Part shown: positions 1 through 7,707 of the stretch, one piece after another
How positions within the stretch are numbered: the stretch's first letter is position 1
Layout of the letters: every line of letters begins with the position of its first letter
Source of the DNA: Candidatus Pacearchaeota archaeon
GTDB taxonomy: Archaea > Nanobdellota > Nanobdellia > Pacearchaeales > GW2011-AR1
NCBI GenBank assembly: GCA_017608985.1
Contig: JAFCEV010000001.1
Location: 1-29,283 of the forward strand
Direction of reading: 5' to 3'
Length of the DNA: 29,283 nucleotides
Translations under genes and position numbers: made by a program
The notes under the pieces: model-generated
What the model was told of the DNA's origin: nothing
The model's input: only the letters and a program-made list of their open reading frames with translations
Databases searched by the model: none

Positions 1-157
1 GAGTTTAGTAACCTTTAAAAACTTCCCCAAACTTTAATTTATATTAGAAAGATATCACAATTATTATAATCACATGACTTTCACATTCACATTTTAGCTT
101 TATGCTATTTTAAGTGAATCTAAGAAGATATTTTTCTAAAAGTGAAATCATAGATTT

Positions 158-174
158 CAATTAAATAAAATGGA
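158..174 (+). repeat. 17-bp repeat in initiation region, copy 1
   Basis: CAATTAAATAAAATGGA occurs here upstream of dnaG and again at 1471-1487 at the start of the surface-protein gene. In this copy the internal ATG is out of frame with dnaG. The two leaders may share ancestry or a function. Confidence 0.55.
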
Positions 175-188
175 GAAAGAAATAGAAA

Positions 189-1331
189 ATGGCAAAAATA
201 AGTCCTGTATCAATAAAATACATGATACATGTGAATTTTACAGCAGAAGGTGCATTAGAAAAACCTGATGTAATTGGAGCTATATTCGGACAGACAGAAG
301 GACTGCTTGGCGCTGATTTGGAGATGCGGGAGCTTCAGAAAGAAGGCAAAATTGGCAGAATAGAAGTTGATTTAGAAAGAAAGGAAAAAAAGACAATAGG
401 GGTTATAAAAATTCCGACAGCACTTGACCAGTCAGAAACTACTTTGATTGCTGCTGCAATAGAGACTATCGAAAGAATAGGACCTTGCGACGCTCAGATA
501 GAAATTGAAAGAATTGAAGATGTCAGAGGAAGCAAGAGAGATTATATCATTGAAAGAGCCAAAAAATTGATGAAACAGATTGAAGGCTCAACAGATTCAA
601 GAGAAATCTCAAATGAAATCAAGAGTTCGGTAAAAATTGCAGAGACTAGAGAATATGGGGAAGAAAAACTTTTGTGCGGAGATATTTCAGGAAAAGAAAT
701 AATCGTTGTTGAAGGCAGAGCAGATGTTCTTAATTTGCTGAGAAACGGAATAAAAAATGTTATAGCCATGAATGGAACAAAACTCCCTGATTCAATCAAG
801 AAATTGAGCGAAGAAAAAGAAATAACTCTTTTCATTGACGGAGACAGAGGCGGAAAACTGATAGCACAAAATGTTATGGATAACGCCAAAATAAAATACA
901 TTGCAATTGCACCTGATGGAAAAGAAGTTGAAGAATTAAATGGAAAAGAAATCTTGACAAATCTGAGGAAAAAGATTTTAGCAGAAGATTTCTTTTCTAA
1001 ATCTTTTTTGAAAGAGGACATCTCCTTGCAAAACTCCATTGAAAAATCTGAATTAAGCGAGAAAGACAAAGAAAAAATCAGAGAAATTGCAAGAAAAAAT
1101 AAAGATTCAAAAAAAGCTATTCTCCTGAATAAAAATTTAGAAGAAATAAAAAAAATTTCAGTAAGAAGTTTAAATAGCACTCTGCGAAAAAATGTAAAAC
1201 CTTTTGCAATTGTGATTGACGGAACAGTAACAAACTCTGTCATTAAAAGTGCAGAAGAAGTTGGCTGTAAGGCAATAGTTGCCAAGAATTTTGCAACAAC
1301 AGATACAAATATTGAATTATTGAGTTTGTAA
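189..1331 (+). CDS. dnaG: archaeal DnaG-like primase (TOPRIM)
   Basis: The 380-aa product matches the archaeal DnaG family. A conserved N-terminal region begins with SPVSIKYMIH and includes the GQTEGLLG stretch near residues 34-41. A central TOPRIM domain follows, with EGRADV at 175-180 (catalytic Glu175) and FIDGDRGG at 215-222 (Asp217 and Asp219, metal-binding DxD). The C-terminal third is Lys/Glu-rich. In the family this protein is linked to RNA primer synthesis and also to the archaeal exosome; which role applies here cannot be told from sequence. The ATG at 189 is preceded by GGAG at 172-175. An out-of-frame ATG at 170 opens only a short overlapping reading frame. It is transcribed alone, with a T-rich stretch just after the stop. 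Confidence 0.95.
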   Translation: MAKISPVSIKYMIHVNFTAEGALEKPDVIGAIFGQTEGLLGADLEMRELQKEGKIGRIEVDLERKEKKTIGVIKIPTALDQSETTLIAAAIETIERIGPCDAQIEIERIEDVRGSKRDYIIERAKKLMKQIEGSTDSREISNEIKSSVKIAETREYGEEKLLCGDISGKEIIVVEGRADVLNLLRNGIKNVIAMNGTKLPDSIKKLSEEKEITLFIDGDRGGKLIAQNVMDNAKIKYIAIAPDGKEVEELNGKEILTNLRKKILAEDFFSKSFLKEDISLQNSIEKSELSEKDKEKIREIARKNKDSKKAILLNKNLEEIKKISVRSLNSTLRKNVKPFAIVIDGTVTNSVIKSAEEVGCKAIVAKNFATTDTNIELLSL

Positions 1332-1333
1332 AA

Positions 1334-1343
1334 TCTTTTTTTG
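1334..1343 (+). terminator. T-rich stretch after dnaG
   Basis: A run of T (with one C) follows a few bases after the dnaG stop. Archaeal RNA polymerase commonly terminates at oligo-T tracts without a hairpin, so this is a plausible but unproven terminator. Confidence 0.35.
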
Positions 1344-1423
1344 AAAATTAGAAAAATTTTCACCGATTGTTCCTAACACTTAGTTATTAAGTAGTAACTC
1401 CAAAATTACGACATATCGTAAGA

Positions 1424-1431
1424 TTTATAAA
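1424..1431 (+). promoter_or_regulatory. TATA box of the surface-protein gene
   Basis: TTTATAAA lies here in the dnaG/surface-protein gap. A start site about 26 nt downstream (near 1452) would give a 5' leader of about 30-45 nt before the likely ATG. That is longer than for most genes in this window, which look leaderless. Confidence 0.5.
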
Positions 1432-1470
1432 TGGTTTTAATGTGGATATTTTACAGAAAAAATTTCTGTG

Positions 1471-1487
1471 CAATTAAATAAAATGGA
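1471..1487 (+). repeat. 17-bp repeat in initiation region, copy 2
   Basis: This is an identical copy of the sequence at 158-174. Here its internal ATG (1483) is in frame with the surface-protein gene. Confidence 0.55.
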
Positions 1488-1494
1488 AGCAAAA

Positions 1495-2715
1495 ATGGAT
1501 ACAAAGAAACTTTTGGTTTCTTTCTGTGCAGTGGCAATTGCTTTGTTCTTAGTTATGACTGTAAGTGCTATTGGCTCAACTGGTGATTTAGCTCTACAGG
1601 ATAGTGTTGAGGTAGAAGTTAATGGAGTGGATGTGAATCTTACTCCGGCAATAATTGCTGGTGAGACAATCACTGTTAAGGTTGTGTTTAAAGCAGAAAC
1701 AGACGCGTCAGAGGTTACTATTAAAGTAGAACTTGATGATGCTACTGCTGAAACAGCTAAGTTTGATGTTATTGATGGCAAGACTTACAAAAGAACTTTG
1801 ACTCTTGAAGTTCCTTATGAACTTAAGGATGAAACTTTTGATGAAGTTAAACTTGAGATAACTATTGAAGGTGAAGACAAAGAGGGTAATAATGTTGAGG
1901 AAGAAGTAAGTAATATTACCTTAACAGTTCAAAGACCTTCATACAACGCAAAGGTTATGTCAGTAACTACAGAACAGAGAGTTGAAGCAGGAGAAATAGT
2001 TCCTGTAAATGTGGTTCTAAAAAATACAGGATACAACGAGCTTGACGATATGTATGTGACATTAAGAATTGCTGAACTTGATGTTGAGAAAAGTGCTTAT
2101 TTCGGAGATGTTGTTGCTGTTGAAGATGAAGACAATGATGATGTTGTCAGTGGAAAATTCTATTTGAAAATTCCGTATGAAGCTCAAGCAGGAGTTTATA
2201 CTCTTGAAGTTGAAGCTACAAATGACGACCTCAGTATTACAAGATTCAAGCAACTCACTGTCGATAATGACTTTCCTGAGAATGTTTTAGCAACAAGCAC
2301 ACACAAACTAGTTTCAGTTGGTGAAAAAGCCGAATACACACTAATGCTTGTGAATCCTACAAACAAACTGAAAGTTTACAGAATTGTTACTGATTCTAAC
2401 TGTGAAGTTTGCAATCTTTTCTCAAGTGTTAATACTGCTGTTGTCGCTGTTCCTGCAGGATTGAGCAAGACAGTAACTGTAACTGCAAGTGCAAAGACAG
2501 AAGGAGAATACATGTTCAATGTAAATGTATTTTCCGGAGAAGAGCTTGAAAGTGTAGTTAGTTTGAGTTTAACTGCTGAAGGTAAGAAAACAAACCCTGT
2601 CGCTGTTCTGACAATTATTCTGGCAATAATCTTCTTGGTATTGCTGGTTGTCTTAATTGTCTTGTTAGGAAAGAAACCTAAGAAAGATGAAGAATTAGGA
2701 GAAAGTTATTACTAA
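1495..2715 (+). CDS. S-layer-like membrane-anchored surface protein
   Basis: The product of about 406 aa has an N-terminal signal peptide (MDTKKLLVSF then a hydrophobic stretch ending VSAIG), a long acidic beta-rich ectodomain, and one C-terminal transmembrane helix (about VLTIILAIIFLVLLVVLIVL) with a short KKPKKDEE tail inside. The ectodomain looks like two or three Ig/CARDB-type modules with repeated phrases such as VEAGEIVPVNVVLKNTGY and SVGEKAEYTLMLVNPTN. Such proteins are common in DPANN genomes and are often annotated as putative S-layer proteins. In-frame starts are GTG 1468, ATG 1483 and ATG 1495. I prefer 1495 because GGAAG lies 4 nt upstream and the signal peptide begins cleanly there. 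The exact structural role is unknown. Confidence 0.8.
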   Translation: MDTKKLLVSFCAVAIALFLVMTVSAIGSTGDLALQDSVEVEVNGVDVNLTPAIIAGETITVKVVFKAETDASEVTIKVELDDATAETAKFDVIDGKTYKRTLTLEVPYELKDETFDEVKLEITIEGEDKEGNNVEEEVSNITLTVQRPSYNAKVMSVTTEQRVEAGEIVPVNVVLKNTGYNELDDMYVTLRIAELDVEKSAYFGDVVAVEDEDNDDVVSGKFYLKIPYEAQAGVYTLEVEATNDDLSITRFKQLTVDNDFPENVLATSTHKLVSVGEKAEYTLMLVNPTNKLKVYRIVTDSNCEVCNLFSSVNTAVVAVPAGLSKTVTVTASAKTEGEYMFNVNVFSGEELESVVSLSLTAEGKKTNPVAVLTIILAIIFLVLLVVLIVLLGKKPKKDEELGESYY

Positions 2716-2745
2716 TTTCCTTTTTGATTTTTTTAATTTTTAGTA
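2716..2745 (+). terminator. poly-T terminator after surface-protein gene
   Basis: Several oligo-T runs (including seven T) follow directly after the stop codon, as expected for archaeal intrinsic termination. Confidence 0.5.
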
Positions 2746-2791
2746 CTTTCTCCTTTTTATATTAATTGGAGAAAAAATTGAAGGAGTAAAA

Positions 2792-2962
2792 ATGGAAGAA
2801 GAAAAAAAGTACAATGAAATATCTGCTAAGGATTATGAAGAAAAATCTTTATATGATTCTGACACTATTAAGATGATGGTGGATAATGCAAATAATGGTG
2901 TGATGGATGTTAAAAAGAGTTTGGAAAATATACAGAAGATTAAACAAAAGGCACAAAAATAA
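2792..2962 (+). CDS. 56-aa hypothetical protein
   Basis: This short ORF runs from ATG to TAA and encodes a charged, probably helical protein (begins MEEEKKYNEISAKDYEEKSL, ends KQKAQK). AAGGAG at 2781-2786 sits 5 nt before the ATG, a good ribosome binding site and the main reason to believe the gene. Its last 23 nt overlap the convergent 3' end of the PCMT pseudogene. There are no membrane segments or cysteines. No family is recognised. Confidence 0.6.
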   Translation: MEEEKKYNEISAKDYEEKSLYDSDTIKMMVDNANNGVMDVKKSLENIQKIKQKAQK

Positions 2963-3549
2963 ATCCATGCAATTCTTTTTTAATCTTAAAATTATCTTTT
3001 TGCCTTTGAATTGCTACTAAAGATTGGCTAAATCTTGAGCCAACAGGAGCTACAATCAAACCTTTATCTTTTAATTGATTTAAAATTTGTTTAGGAATCT
3101 TCTCACATGCTGCACTTATTAATATCCTGTCAAATGGTGCTGCTTCTTTTAACCCCCAATTTTCCATCCCTATTATAAACTTTAATATTTTTATAATCCT
3201 TGATATTATTTTTTGATTTATTTGCTAATTCTTTTACAATTTCAACACCATAAACTTTTCCTTTATTTCCAACTATCCCAGATATTAAAGCCAAAACATA
3301 ACCGCATCCAGAACCAAGTTCAAGAACTTTTTGTCCTGATTTTAAATTCAACAGTTTTAACATTGTTGCAATTGTATATGGTTGGGAAATTGTCTGTCCT
3401 CCTCCAATAGGTAGAGGTCTGTCTTCATATGCTCTTTCTTCCAAATCTTTAGGAACAAAATTCTCCCTTTTAACTTTTGCAAAAGCATTTAATATCTTTT
3501 TTGAAAAGCCTTGATTTTTTAGATGCCCTAATAATTGTGTTTTGTTCAT
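2940..3549 (-). pseudogene. pcm: protein-L-isoaspartate O-methyltransferase, frameshifted
   Basis: Two overlapping minus-strand frames together form one PCMT (repair of isoaspartyl residues using SAM). The 5' part (MNKTQLLGHL onwards) carries PIGGGQTISQPYTIA and the SAM-binding LELGSGCGYV, and runs to YNRDGKLG. The 3' part resumes with GLKEAAPFDRILISAA and ends near ELHGFIFVPFV. The frame breaks at a run of five G on the minus strand (CCCCC at 3153-3157 on the plus strand). With four G the protein would read DGKLGLKEAAPFDRI, which is the family pattern, giving about 203 aa, the usual length. The start is ATG 3549; only TTG lies further out. It could be a sequencing error, a true pseudogene or, less likely, programmed frameshifting. 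Confidence 0.85.
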
Positions 3550-3610
3550 TTTAAACAATTTTCACCATCCTTATTAAAATAAAGAAGCGTAATTAAATCT
3601 TTTGTAAAAA

Positions 3611-3671
3611 TAGGAACCCGGCATTGTCCTAAGACCATACCAGGGACTTAATAATTATTAAGGTATTACCT
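3611..3671. repeat. cluster of inverted repeats between pcm and smc
   Basis: Several dyads are packed together. TAGGA (3611-3615) pairs with TCCTA (3627-3631). CTTAATAATTATTAAG (3647-3662) is a perfect 16-nt palindrome. AGGTATTACCT (3661-3671) is a second palindrome sharing two bases with it. The stretch lies between the pcm start and the smc 3' end. Function is unknown; an operator site or a structured RNA is possible. Confidence 0.5.
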
Positions 3672-3713
3672 CTATTTAAACTTTGACTTGCTTGCCCTCT
3701 TATTTTTTAGAAA

Positions 3714-3794
3714 TTAATCATCATTCCACTCTGGAAGATTTTCCGCATCAACATATTTAAATTCTTCACAAATTTTCAAACTTTCTTCAGCCAT
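3714..3794 (-). CDS. possible 26-aa peptide gene after smc
   Basis: A tiny ORF (MAEESLKICEEFKY..., ending LPEWNDD) starts 1 nt after the TAA of the duplicated smc tail (TAA-A-ATG), with GAGG about 8 nt upstream of the ATG. This is the spacing of a translationally coupled gene, so it may once have followed smc directly. It is very acidic with a single Cys. The short length makes it uncertain. Confidence 0.3.
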   Translation of the reverse strand: MAEESLKICEEFKYVDAENLPEWNDD

Positions 3795-3795
3795 T

Positions 3796-3840
3796 TTAAA
3801 TCCTCAGACTAATTATCTTTGATATTCCGTCATGCATACA
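3796..3840 (-). repeat. duplicated C-terminal tail of smc
   Basis: The minus strand reads C-MHDGISKIISLRI-TAA, nearly the same peptide as the true smc end (S-MHDGISKIISLKI-TAG at 3868-3912). It is in the same reading frame, 72 nt downstream. Of the 12 identical residues, seven or more use different codons (for example AGT/TCA for Ser, TTA/CTG for Leu). A recent tandem duplication would not show this. It is either an old duplicate or a tail from a related smc gene. Confidence 0.8.
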
Positions 3841-3841
3841 A

Positions 3842-3859
3842 CAAACGTATCTTCGTTTG
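3842..3859. repeat. hairpin between the two smc tails
   Basis: CAAACG and CGTTTG flank a 6-nt loop (3842-3847 and 3854-3859). It sits just after the smc TAG stop and before the duplicated tail, so it could act in termination or mark the recombination junction. Confidence 0.5.
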
Positions 3860-3867
3860 GAGTCATG

Positions 3868-6735
3868 CTATATTTTTAAGCTTATAATTTTACTGATTCC
3901 GTCATGCATACTTACTCCATAAAGATTTGTTGCATTTGAAATTACTTCATCATTGTGGGTTATTATTATATATTGTCCTTTTTTCATGTATTTATTCAAA
4001 AGAGTTGCAAGTCTTTCTGAATTCCTCTTGTCAAGTGCTGCATCAATTTCATCAAGGATATAAAAGCAATAAGGATTTAACTCTTGTATTGCAAAAATCA
4101 ATGAAAGAGCTACTAAAACCTGCTCTCCTCCTGAGAGGGATTTCACATCAAAATATTTACCGTGTCCTGTCTTGACTGTGATGCTTACTCCTCCTTCAAA
4201 AGGCTCTTTTCTGTTTTCTGGTTCAAGATAAACCTGTCCTTTAGTGCTCAATTGTGAGAAATTCCTTGAGAAAATTTCGTTCAGTTCATCCAGAGTTTTC
4301 AAAAAGGCTTTTCTCTTCTTTATATCAATTTCATGAATAATTTTTAAAATTCCTTGTTTTTCTTTTGTAATAATTTCTGCTTTTTCCCTTACTGAATCAT
4401 ATTCTTTTTTTACAGAATCATAAACCTCTAAACTTCGAAGATTTATTGTTCCTATTCTTGAAAGCAAATCCTGTGTTCTGGATAATCTTTCCACAAGATT
4501 TTCTCTTTTAGTCTTGATTATTTTAATATTATTAAATTCTAACAACTCTGTTTGTAAATTTTCAATGATTGCGTCAAAACGTGCTTTTTCTATTTTCAGC
4601 TCATTTATATCCTGCTCTATATTATGAATTATGTTCTGCTTATTTAAAAGTTCAGATTCTTTATTTCTAATATCTTTTTGAAATTTGTCTTTTTTAAAAA
4701 TCAATTGCTGGAATTCCCTATTTAATTCTTCTTCTTGTTTCTTTTTATTTTTAAGAATCTTTTCTTTATCTCTTATATTTTCTGTAATTTCACTTATCTC
4801 TGTCTCTAAATCTTCTTCCTCTCTAACAACTTGCTTTAAAGAAACTTTTAAACGTTCAAATTCTCTTTGTTTAAATGCAATTTCAGAATCAGTATCTTCT
4901 TCATTTCTAAAAGAAAGTTCCTGAACTTCTATTCTTGCTGTTTCATACTTCTTTTCAATATTTGAATTTTCTTCAAAAGAATCTTCAAGCTTTTTTTTAA
5001 TCTTTTCAAATTCTTTAAATTCCTGCCTTGCTTTCTGAATTTTTTCCTGAATTTCTTTAATCTTTTCTTTTTTCTCCTTTATATTTGAAAGTTTAATTAA
5101 GTCAGATTCTCTTTTTGAAATCTCCTCCTGTAACTGGTTTATATCCTGTTTTAGTAAATCTCTTTTTTTATAAATCTCTCCCAATTCTTCATCTGATTTT
5201 CTTACCTCTTCTTTTAATTTATTTAATCTTGGAAGAGTTTTATCTTTAATTTCACGAATATGTTTTTCTGTTATCTTACTCTTACATATGGGGCAAACAT
5301 CCATTTTGGATATGTTTTCTATTAATTTATTCTCTTTGTCTATCTCATTTTCATTTGCAGAAGCAAGTTTCTCTAATTCTATTTCCTTTTTATTAATGCT
5401 CTCTAAAAGTTCTTTTTTTTCAGATAATGAGATATTTAATGATTTTACGTTTTCTTTATTCGTATTTCTGTCAAATAGTTCTGCATGCAAGGACTTTATC
5501 TGTCTTAACAAAAATTCGGATTCATTTTCATAATTACTGATAAGGCTATTTTTATCTTGAATTCTTTCTTTAATTGATTTTAATTCAGATTTAAGCATAT
5601 AAAATTTCTTTCTCTGTTCTTCTAATTTTTCCAATTCCTGTTTTTTTAATTCAATTTCTTTGTCTCTTATTTCTTTTTTAGAATCCGCTTTTTTAGGTCT
5701 CTTTAAATTTTTAATGTAATTTTTTGCTTCTTCAATATTTTCTTCAAGTTCTTGCTTTTGTTTTAATAAACTGGAATTCTTACTCTCATAATTTTCCAAT
5801 CTTACATTTAATCCTGCTAATTCTGCCCTTAGATCTGCAATTTCTCTGTTTAATTTTTCCTGCTCTAATCCTGTTGATTCCTGAATAGTCTTATTTATAG
5901 AGATTATTTTTGTTTCAAAATTTGAAATAAATGCTTTTATATTTATTATCTCTTTTCTTATTTTATCAATCTCTTTGTTTTTTTTGAATATATTTTCCTC
6001 TATCTTTTCTCTTTCTTTCTCATTCTTTTCCTTGTCATGATTTATAATGCTTGCTTTAAGGATTTGGACATCCTTTTCCAGTTTCTTAAATCTAAGAGCC
6101 TGCTGTCTTTCTTTTTCCAGATTATTGAGATAAATAGTCCTCTCCCTTAAAATTGCTGAAACTTCTTTTAATTTATCCTCTGTTTTTTCAAGTTCTCTCA
6201 GAGATTTTTCTTTTCTTGATTCATAAATTGAAATTCCTGAAACCTCTTCAATTATTTTTCTTCTGTCATCAGGATACATTCTCACAAAATTCTGTATTTC
6301 TCCCTGAAGTATTATATTGAATCCATTAGGGTCAATTCCTGCCTGAGCAAGTAAACTCAAAATCTGCTGCCGTGTTTTTGTTTCATTTTCAATTTTATAA
6401 ATGCTCTGCCCGTTTTTTCTTACAATTCTTTTTATTGAAATCTCATTTTTGTCTATTGAAAAAGTTCTGTCAGAATTATCAAATATTATCTCAACACTCG
6501 CTTCTTTTGCAGGTGCAACTGCCTTTGTTCCCAAGAATATTAAATTTCCTGCTTTTGCTGCTCTCATTGACTTAATGCTCAATCTTCCTAAGACAAAACA
6601 CAGAGCATCTGAAATATTACTTTTTCCAGAGCCATTTGGACCTAAAATTACATTTATCCCCTCTGTAAAAGGGATTTCTGTTTTTCTCGGAAAACTCTTG
6701 AATCCATGCATCACCAGTTTTTTTATATGCAACAT
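3868..6735 (-). CDS. smc: SMC-type ATPase with Rad50-like zinc hook
   Basis: The 955-aa protein has an SMC head split by long coiled coils. Walker A is GPNGSGKSN (residues 32-40). The C-terminal signature is LSGGEQVLVALSL (867 on), Walker B YILDEID (Asp895, Glu896), and the protein ends GVSMHDGISKIISLKI; all are SMC-like. At the exact middle, where SMC proteins carry a globular hinge of about 150 aa, there is instead CPICKSKITEKH (Cys481 and Cys484), the Rad50 zinc-hook pattern. The missing hinge explains the short length (SMC is usually about 1,150-1,200 aa). The start ATG 6735 has a TATA-like TTTAAAAATA about 25 nt upstream; a TTG at 6750 is in frame but less likely. No ScpA/ScpB gene is adjacent. 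The likely role is chromosome organisation or DNA-end tethering. Confidence 0.92.
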   Translation of the reverse strand: MLHIKKLVMHGFKSFPRKTEIPFTEGINVILGPNGSGKSNISDALCFVLGRLSIKSMRAAKAGNLIFLGTKAVAPAKEASVEIIFDNSDRTFSIDKNEISIKRIVRKNGQSIYKIENETKTRQQILSLLAQAGIDPNGFNIILQGEIQNFVRMYPDDRRKIIEEVSGISIYESRKEKSLRELEKTEDKLKEVSAILRERTIYLNNLEKERQQALRFKKLEKDVQILKASIINHDKEKNEKEREKIEENIFKKNKEIDKIRKEIINIKAFISNFETKIISINKTIQESTGLEQEKLNREIADLRAELAGLNVRLENYESKNSSLLKQKQELEENIEEAKNYIKNLKRPKKADSKKEIRDKEIELKKQELEKLEEQRKKFYMLKSELKSIKERIQDKNSLISNYENESEFLLRQIKSLHAELFDRNTNKENVKSLNISLSEKKELLESINKKEIELEKLASANENEIDKENKLIENISKMDVCPICKSKITEKHIREIKDKTLPRLNKLKEEVRKSDEELGEIYKKRDLLKQDINQLQEEISKRESDLIKLSNIKEKKEKIKEIQEKIQKARQEFKEFEKIKKKLEDSFEENSNIEKKYETARIEVQELSFRNEEDTDSEIAFKQREFERLKVSLKQVVREEEDLETEISEITENIRDKEKILKNKKKQEEELNREFQQLIFKKDKFQKDIRNKESELLNKQNIIHNIEQDINELKIEKARFDAIIENLQTELLEFNNIKIIKTKRENLVERLSRTQDLLSRIGTINLRSLEVYDSVKKEYDSVREKAEIITKEKQGILKIIHEIDIKKRKAFLKTLDELNEIFSRNFSQLSTKGQVYLEPENRKEPFEGGVSITVKTGHGKYFDVKSLSGGEQVLVALSLIFAIQELNPYCFYILDEIDAALDKRNSERLATLLNKYMKKGQYIIITHNDEVISNATNLYGVSMHDGISKIISLKI

Positions 6736-6774
6736 GAGGAAGAGAAACAATAGATATTTTTAAAGATTAGGATG

Positions 6775-7443
6775 TTAAATTTCCAGTTTTTTCTGCTCTG
6801 ATTTGGCCCGGGCTTTTTTCCATGTGCTCCAGTTTTTTCTGAAGATTTTGCTATTTTTGTATTTGTTTGAATTACTTATTAAAAATTTTGAAGTTTTAGG
6901 ATCTGAGGTATAGCCTGAACCAATCTCTTTTCCGTATTTTTCCTTTAATTTATCCATTTCTTTTTCTCTCACACTCTTTGCAAGAATAGACGCTGCTGAA
7001 ACAGAAAGATGATTTTTATCTGCTTTGTGCTCACATATTATTTCTAAATTTGCTAAATTTTTTATTTTAGTTCTCAAATAATCCCTCCACTTTATTATGC
7101 TTACAGAAGGACAATCAATCACAACCTTTATTTTTTTATAACCCTTATTTATTTTGTTTATTATCTCTGCAGATTTCAAAGCTTCTAACATATTCAAATT
7201 TATTCCTTTGTTCTGATGGTAACTTATCTTATCTGCAGATGTTGATAATATTTCAAATGTTTCTGCCTCATCTTTTATTTTTTGCGCCAAAAATTCTCTT
7301 CTCTTGTGCGTTAGTTGCTTTGAATCTTTCACCCCCCATTTTCTAAATTTTGTTGCTGTTTTTTCATCTATGAGACATCCTGCAAGAACCATAGGACCAA
7401 TTACAGGGCCTCTTCCAGCATCATCAATTCCAAGTTCTAACAT
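6775..7443 (-). CDS. rnhB: ribonuclease HII
   Basis: This 222-aa enzyme removes RNA from RNA:DNA hybrids and single ribonucleotides from DNA. It shows the N-terminal GIDDAGRGPVIGPMVLAG block, DSKQLT, VVIDCPSVS (Asp110) and ADKNHLSVSAASILAKSVRE (Asp142). The first block normally reads IDEAGRG; here the catalytic Glu is Asp (Asp7-Asp8), a conservative but unusual change. Start ATG 7443 is chosen over GTG 7452 because the family starts just before the GIDxAGRG strand, and a TATA-like sequence shared with the divergent tRNA genes lies about 26 nt upstream. smc follows 39 nt downstream with its own TATA-like sequence. Confidence 0.93.
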   Translation of the reverse strand: MLELGIDDAGRGPVIGPMVLAGCLIDEKTATKFRKWGVKDSKQLTHKRREFLAQKIKDEAETFEILSTSADKISYHQNKGINLNMLEALKSAEIINKINKGYKKIKVVIDCPSVSIIKWRDYLRTKIKNLANLEIICEHKADKNHLSVSAASILAKSVREKEMDKLKEKYGKEIGSGYTSDPKTSKFLISNSNKYKNSKIFRKNWSTWKKARAKSEQKKLEI

Positions 7444-7463
7444 AGAGAACACAAAACCCTTAG

Positions 7464-7473
7464 TTTTTTAAAG
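7464..7473. promoter_or_regulatory. TATA region shared by rnhB and tRNA-Ser genes
   Basis: TTTTTTAAAG lies about 26 nt from the rnhB ATG on the minus strand and about 29 nt from the first tRNA-Ser base on the plus strand. One AT-box could serve both directions. Confidence 0.45.
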
Positions 7474-7497
7474 TTTTATGAGAGTAAGTATATTAAA

Positions 7498-7577
7498 GCC
7501 CGCATCGCATAGTGGTATTGCACATCCCTGGAGCGGATGGCCCTTTGGGCTCGCAGGTTCGATTCCTGCTGCGGGCG
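7498..7577 (+). tRNA. tRNA-Ser(GGA)
   Basis: It folds completely. The acceptor is GCCCGCA/TGCGGGC with discriminator G, and the D-stem is GCA/TGC. The anticodon stem CATCC/GGATG carries loop CTGGAGC, so the anticodon is GGA (7530-7532). The long variable arm GCCC-TTT-GGGC is typical of Ser. The T-arm is GCAGG-TTCGATT-CCTGC. No CCA is encoded. It is separated from the next tRNA by only three T, so both are probably cotranscribed. Confidence 0.95.
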
Positions 7578-7580
7578 TTT

Positions 7581-7659
7581 GCCTCTGTCGCATAATGGTA
7601 TTGCACGCGACTCGAACTCGCGGCCTTTTGGCATCCAGGTTCGATTCCTGGCAGAGGCG
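7581..7659 (+). tRNA. tRNA-Ser(CGA)
   Basis: Acceptor GCCTCTG/CAGAGGC, discriminator G; D-stem GCA/TGC; anticodon stem CGCGA/TCGCG with anticodon CGA (7613-7615); long variable arm GCC-TTTT-GGC; T-arm CCAGG-TTCGATT-CCTGG. The D-arm is nearly identical to those of the other two Ser tRNAs here, suggesting local duplication. CCA is not encoded. Confidence 0.95.
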
Positions 7660-7670
7660 TTTTCTTTTTA
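7660..7670 (+). terminator. T-rich stretch after the tRNA-Ser pair
   Basis: TTTTCTTTTTA directly follows the tRNA-Ser(CGA) discriminator base and fits archaeal oligo-T termination of the two-tRNA transcript. Confidence 0.45.
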
Positions 7671-7674
7671 GAAA

Positions 7675-7684
7675 CTTTTAAAAG
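7675..7684 (+). promoter_or_regulatory. TATA-like box of initiator tRNA
   Basis: CTTTTAAAAG is centred about 28 nt upstream of the first base of the initiator tRNA, the expected archaeal spacing. Confidence 0.5.
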
Positions 7685-7707
7685 CAGTTGGATTTTAGAT
7701 TTTGCAT

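Noticed and set aside
542..1363. Long open frame on the minus strand opposite dnaG
   Set aside because: It is Phe/Ser/Leu-rich and lies fully antisense to a clear primase gene; it is a composition shadow of an A-rich coding strand.
3611..3650. tRNA remnant near 3611-3650
   Set aside because: Bases such as GGAACCCGGC and GGTATGGTCTTAGG look tRNA-like on one strand, but no cloverleaf can be closed.
3841..3870. Readthrough of the smc TAG stop, or pyrrolysine, to reach the second tail
   Set aside because: The frame is open to the second tail, but no pyrrolysine genes or recoding signal are seen, and the first tail already completes the protein. Duplication explains it better.
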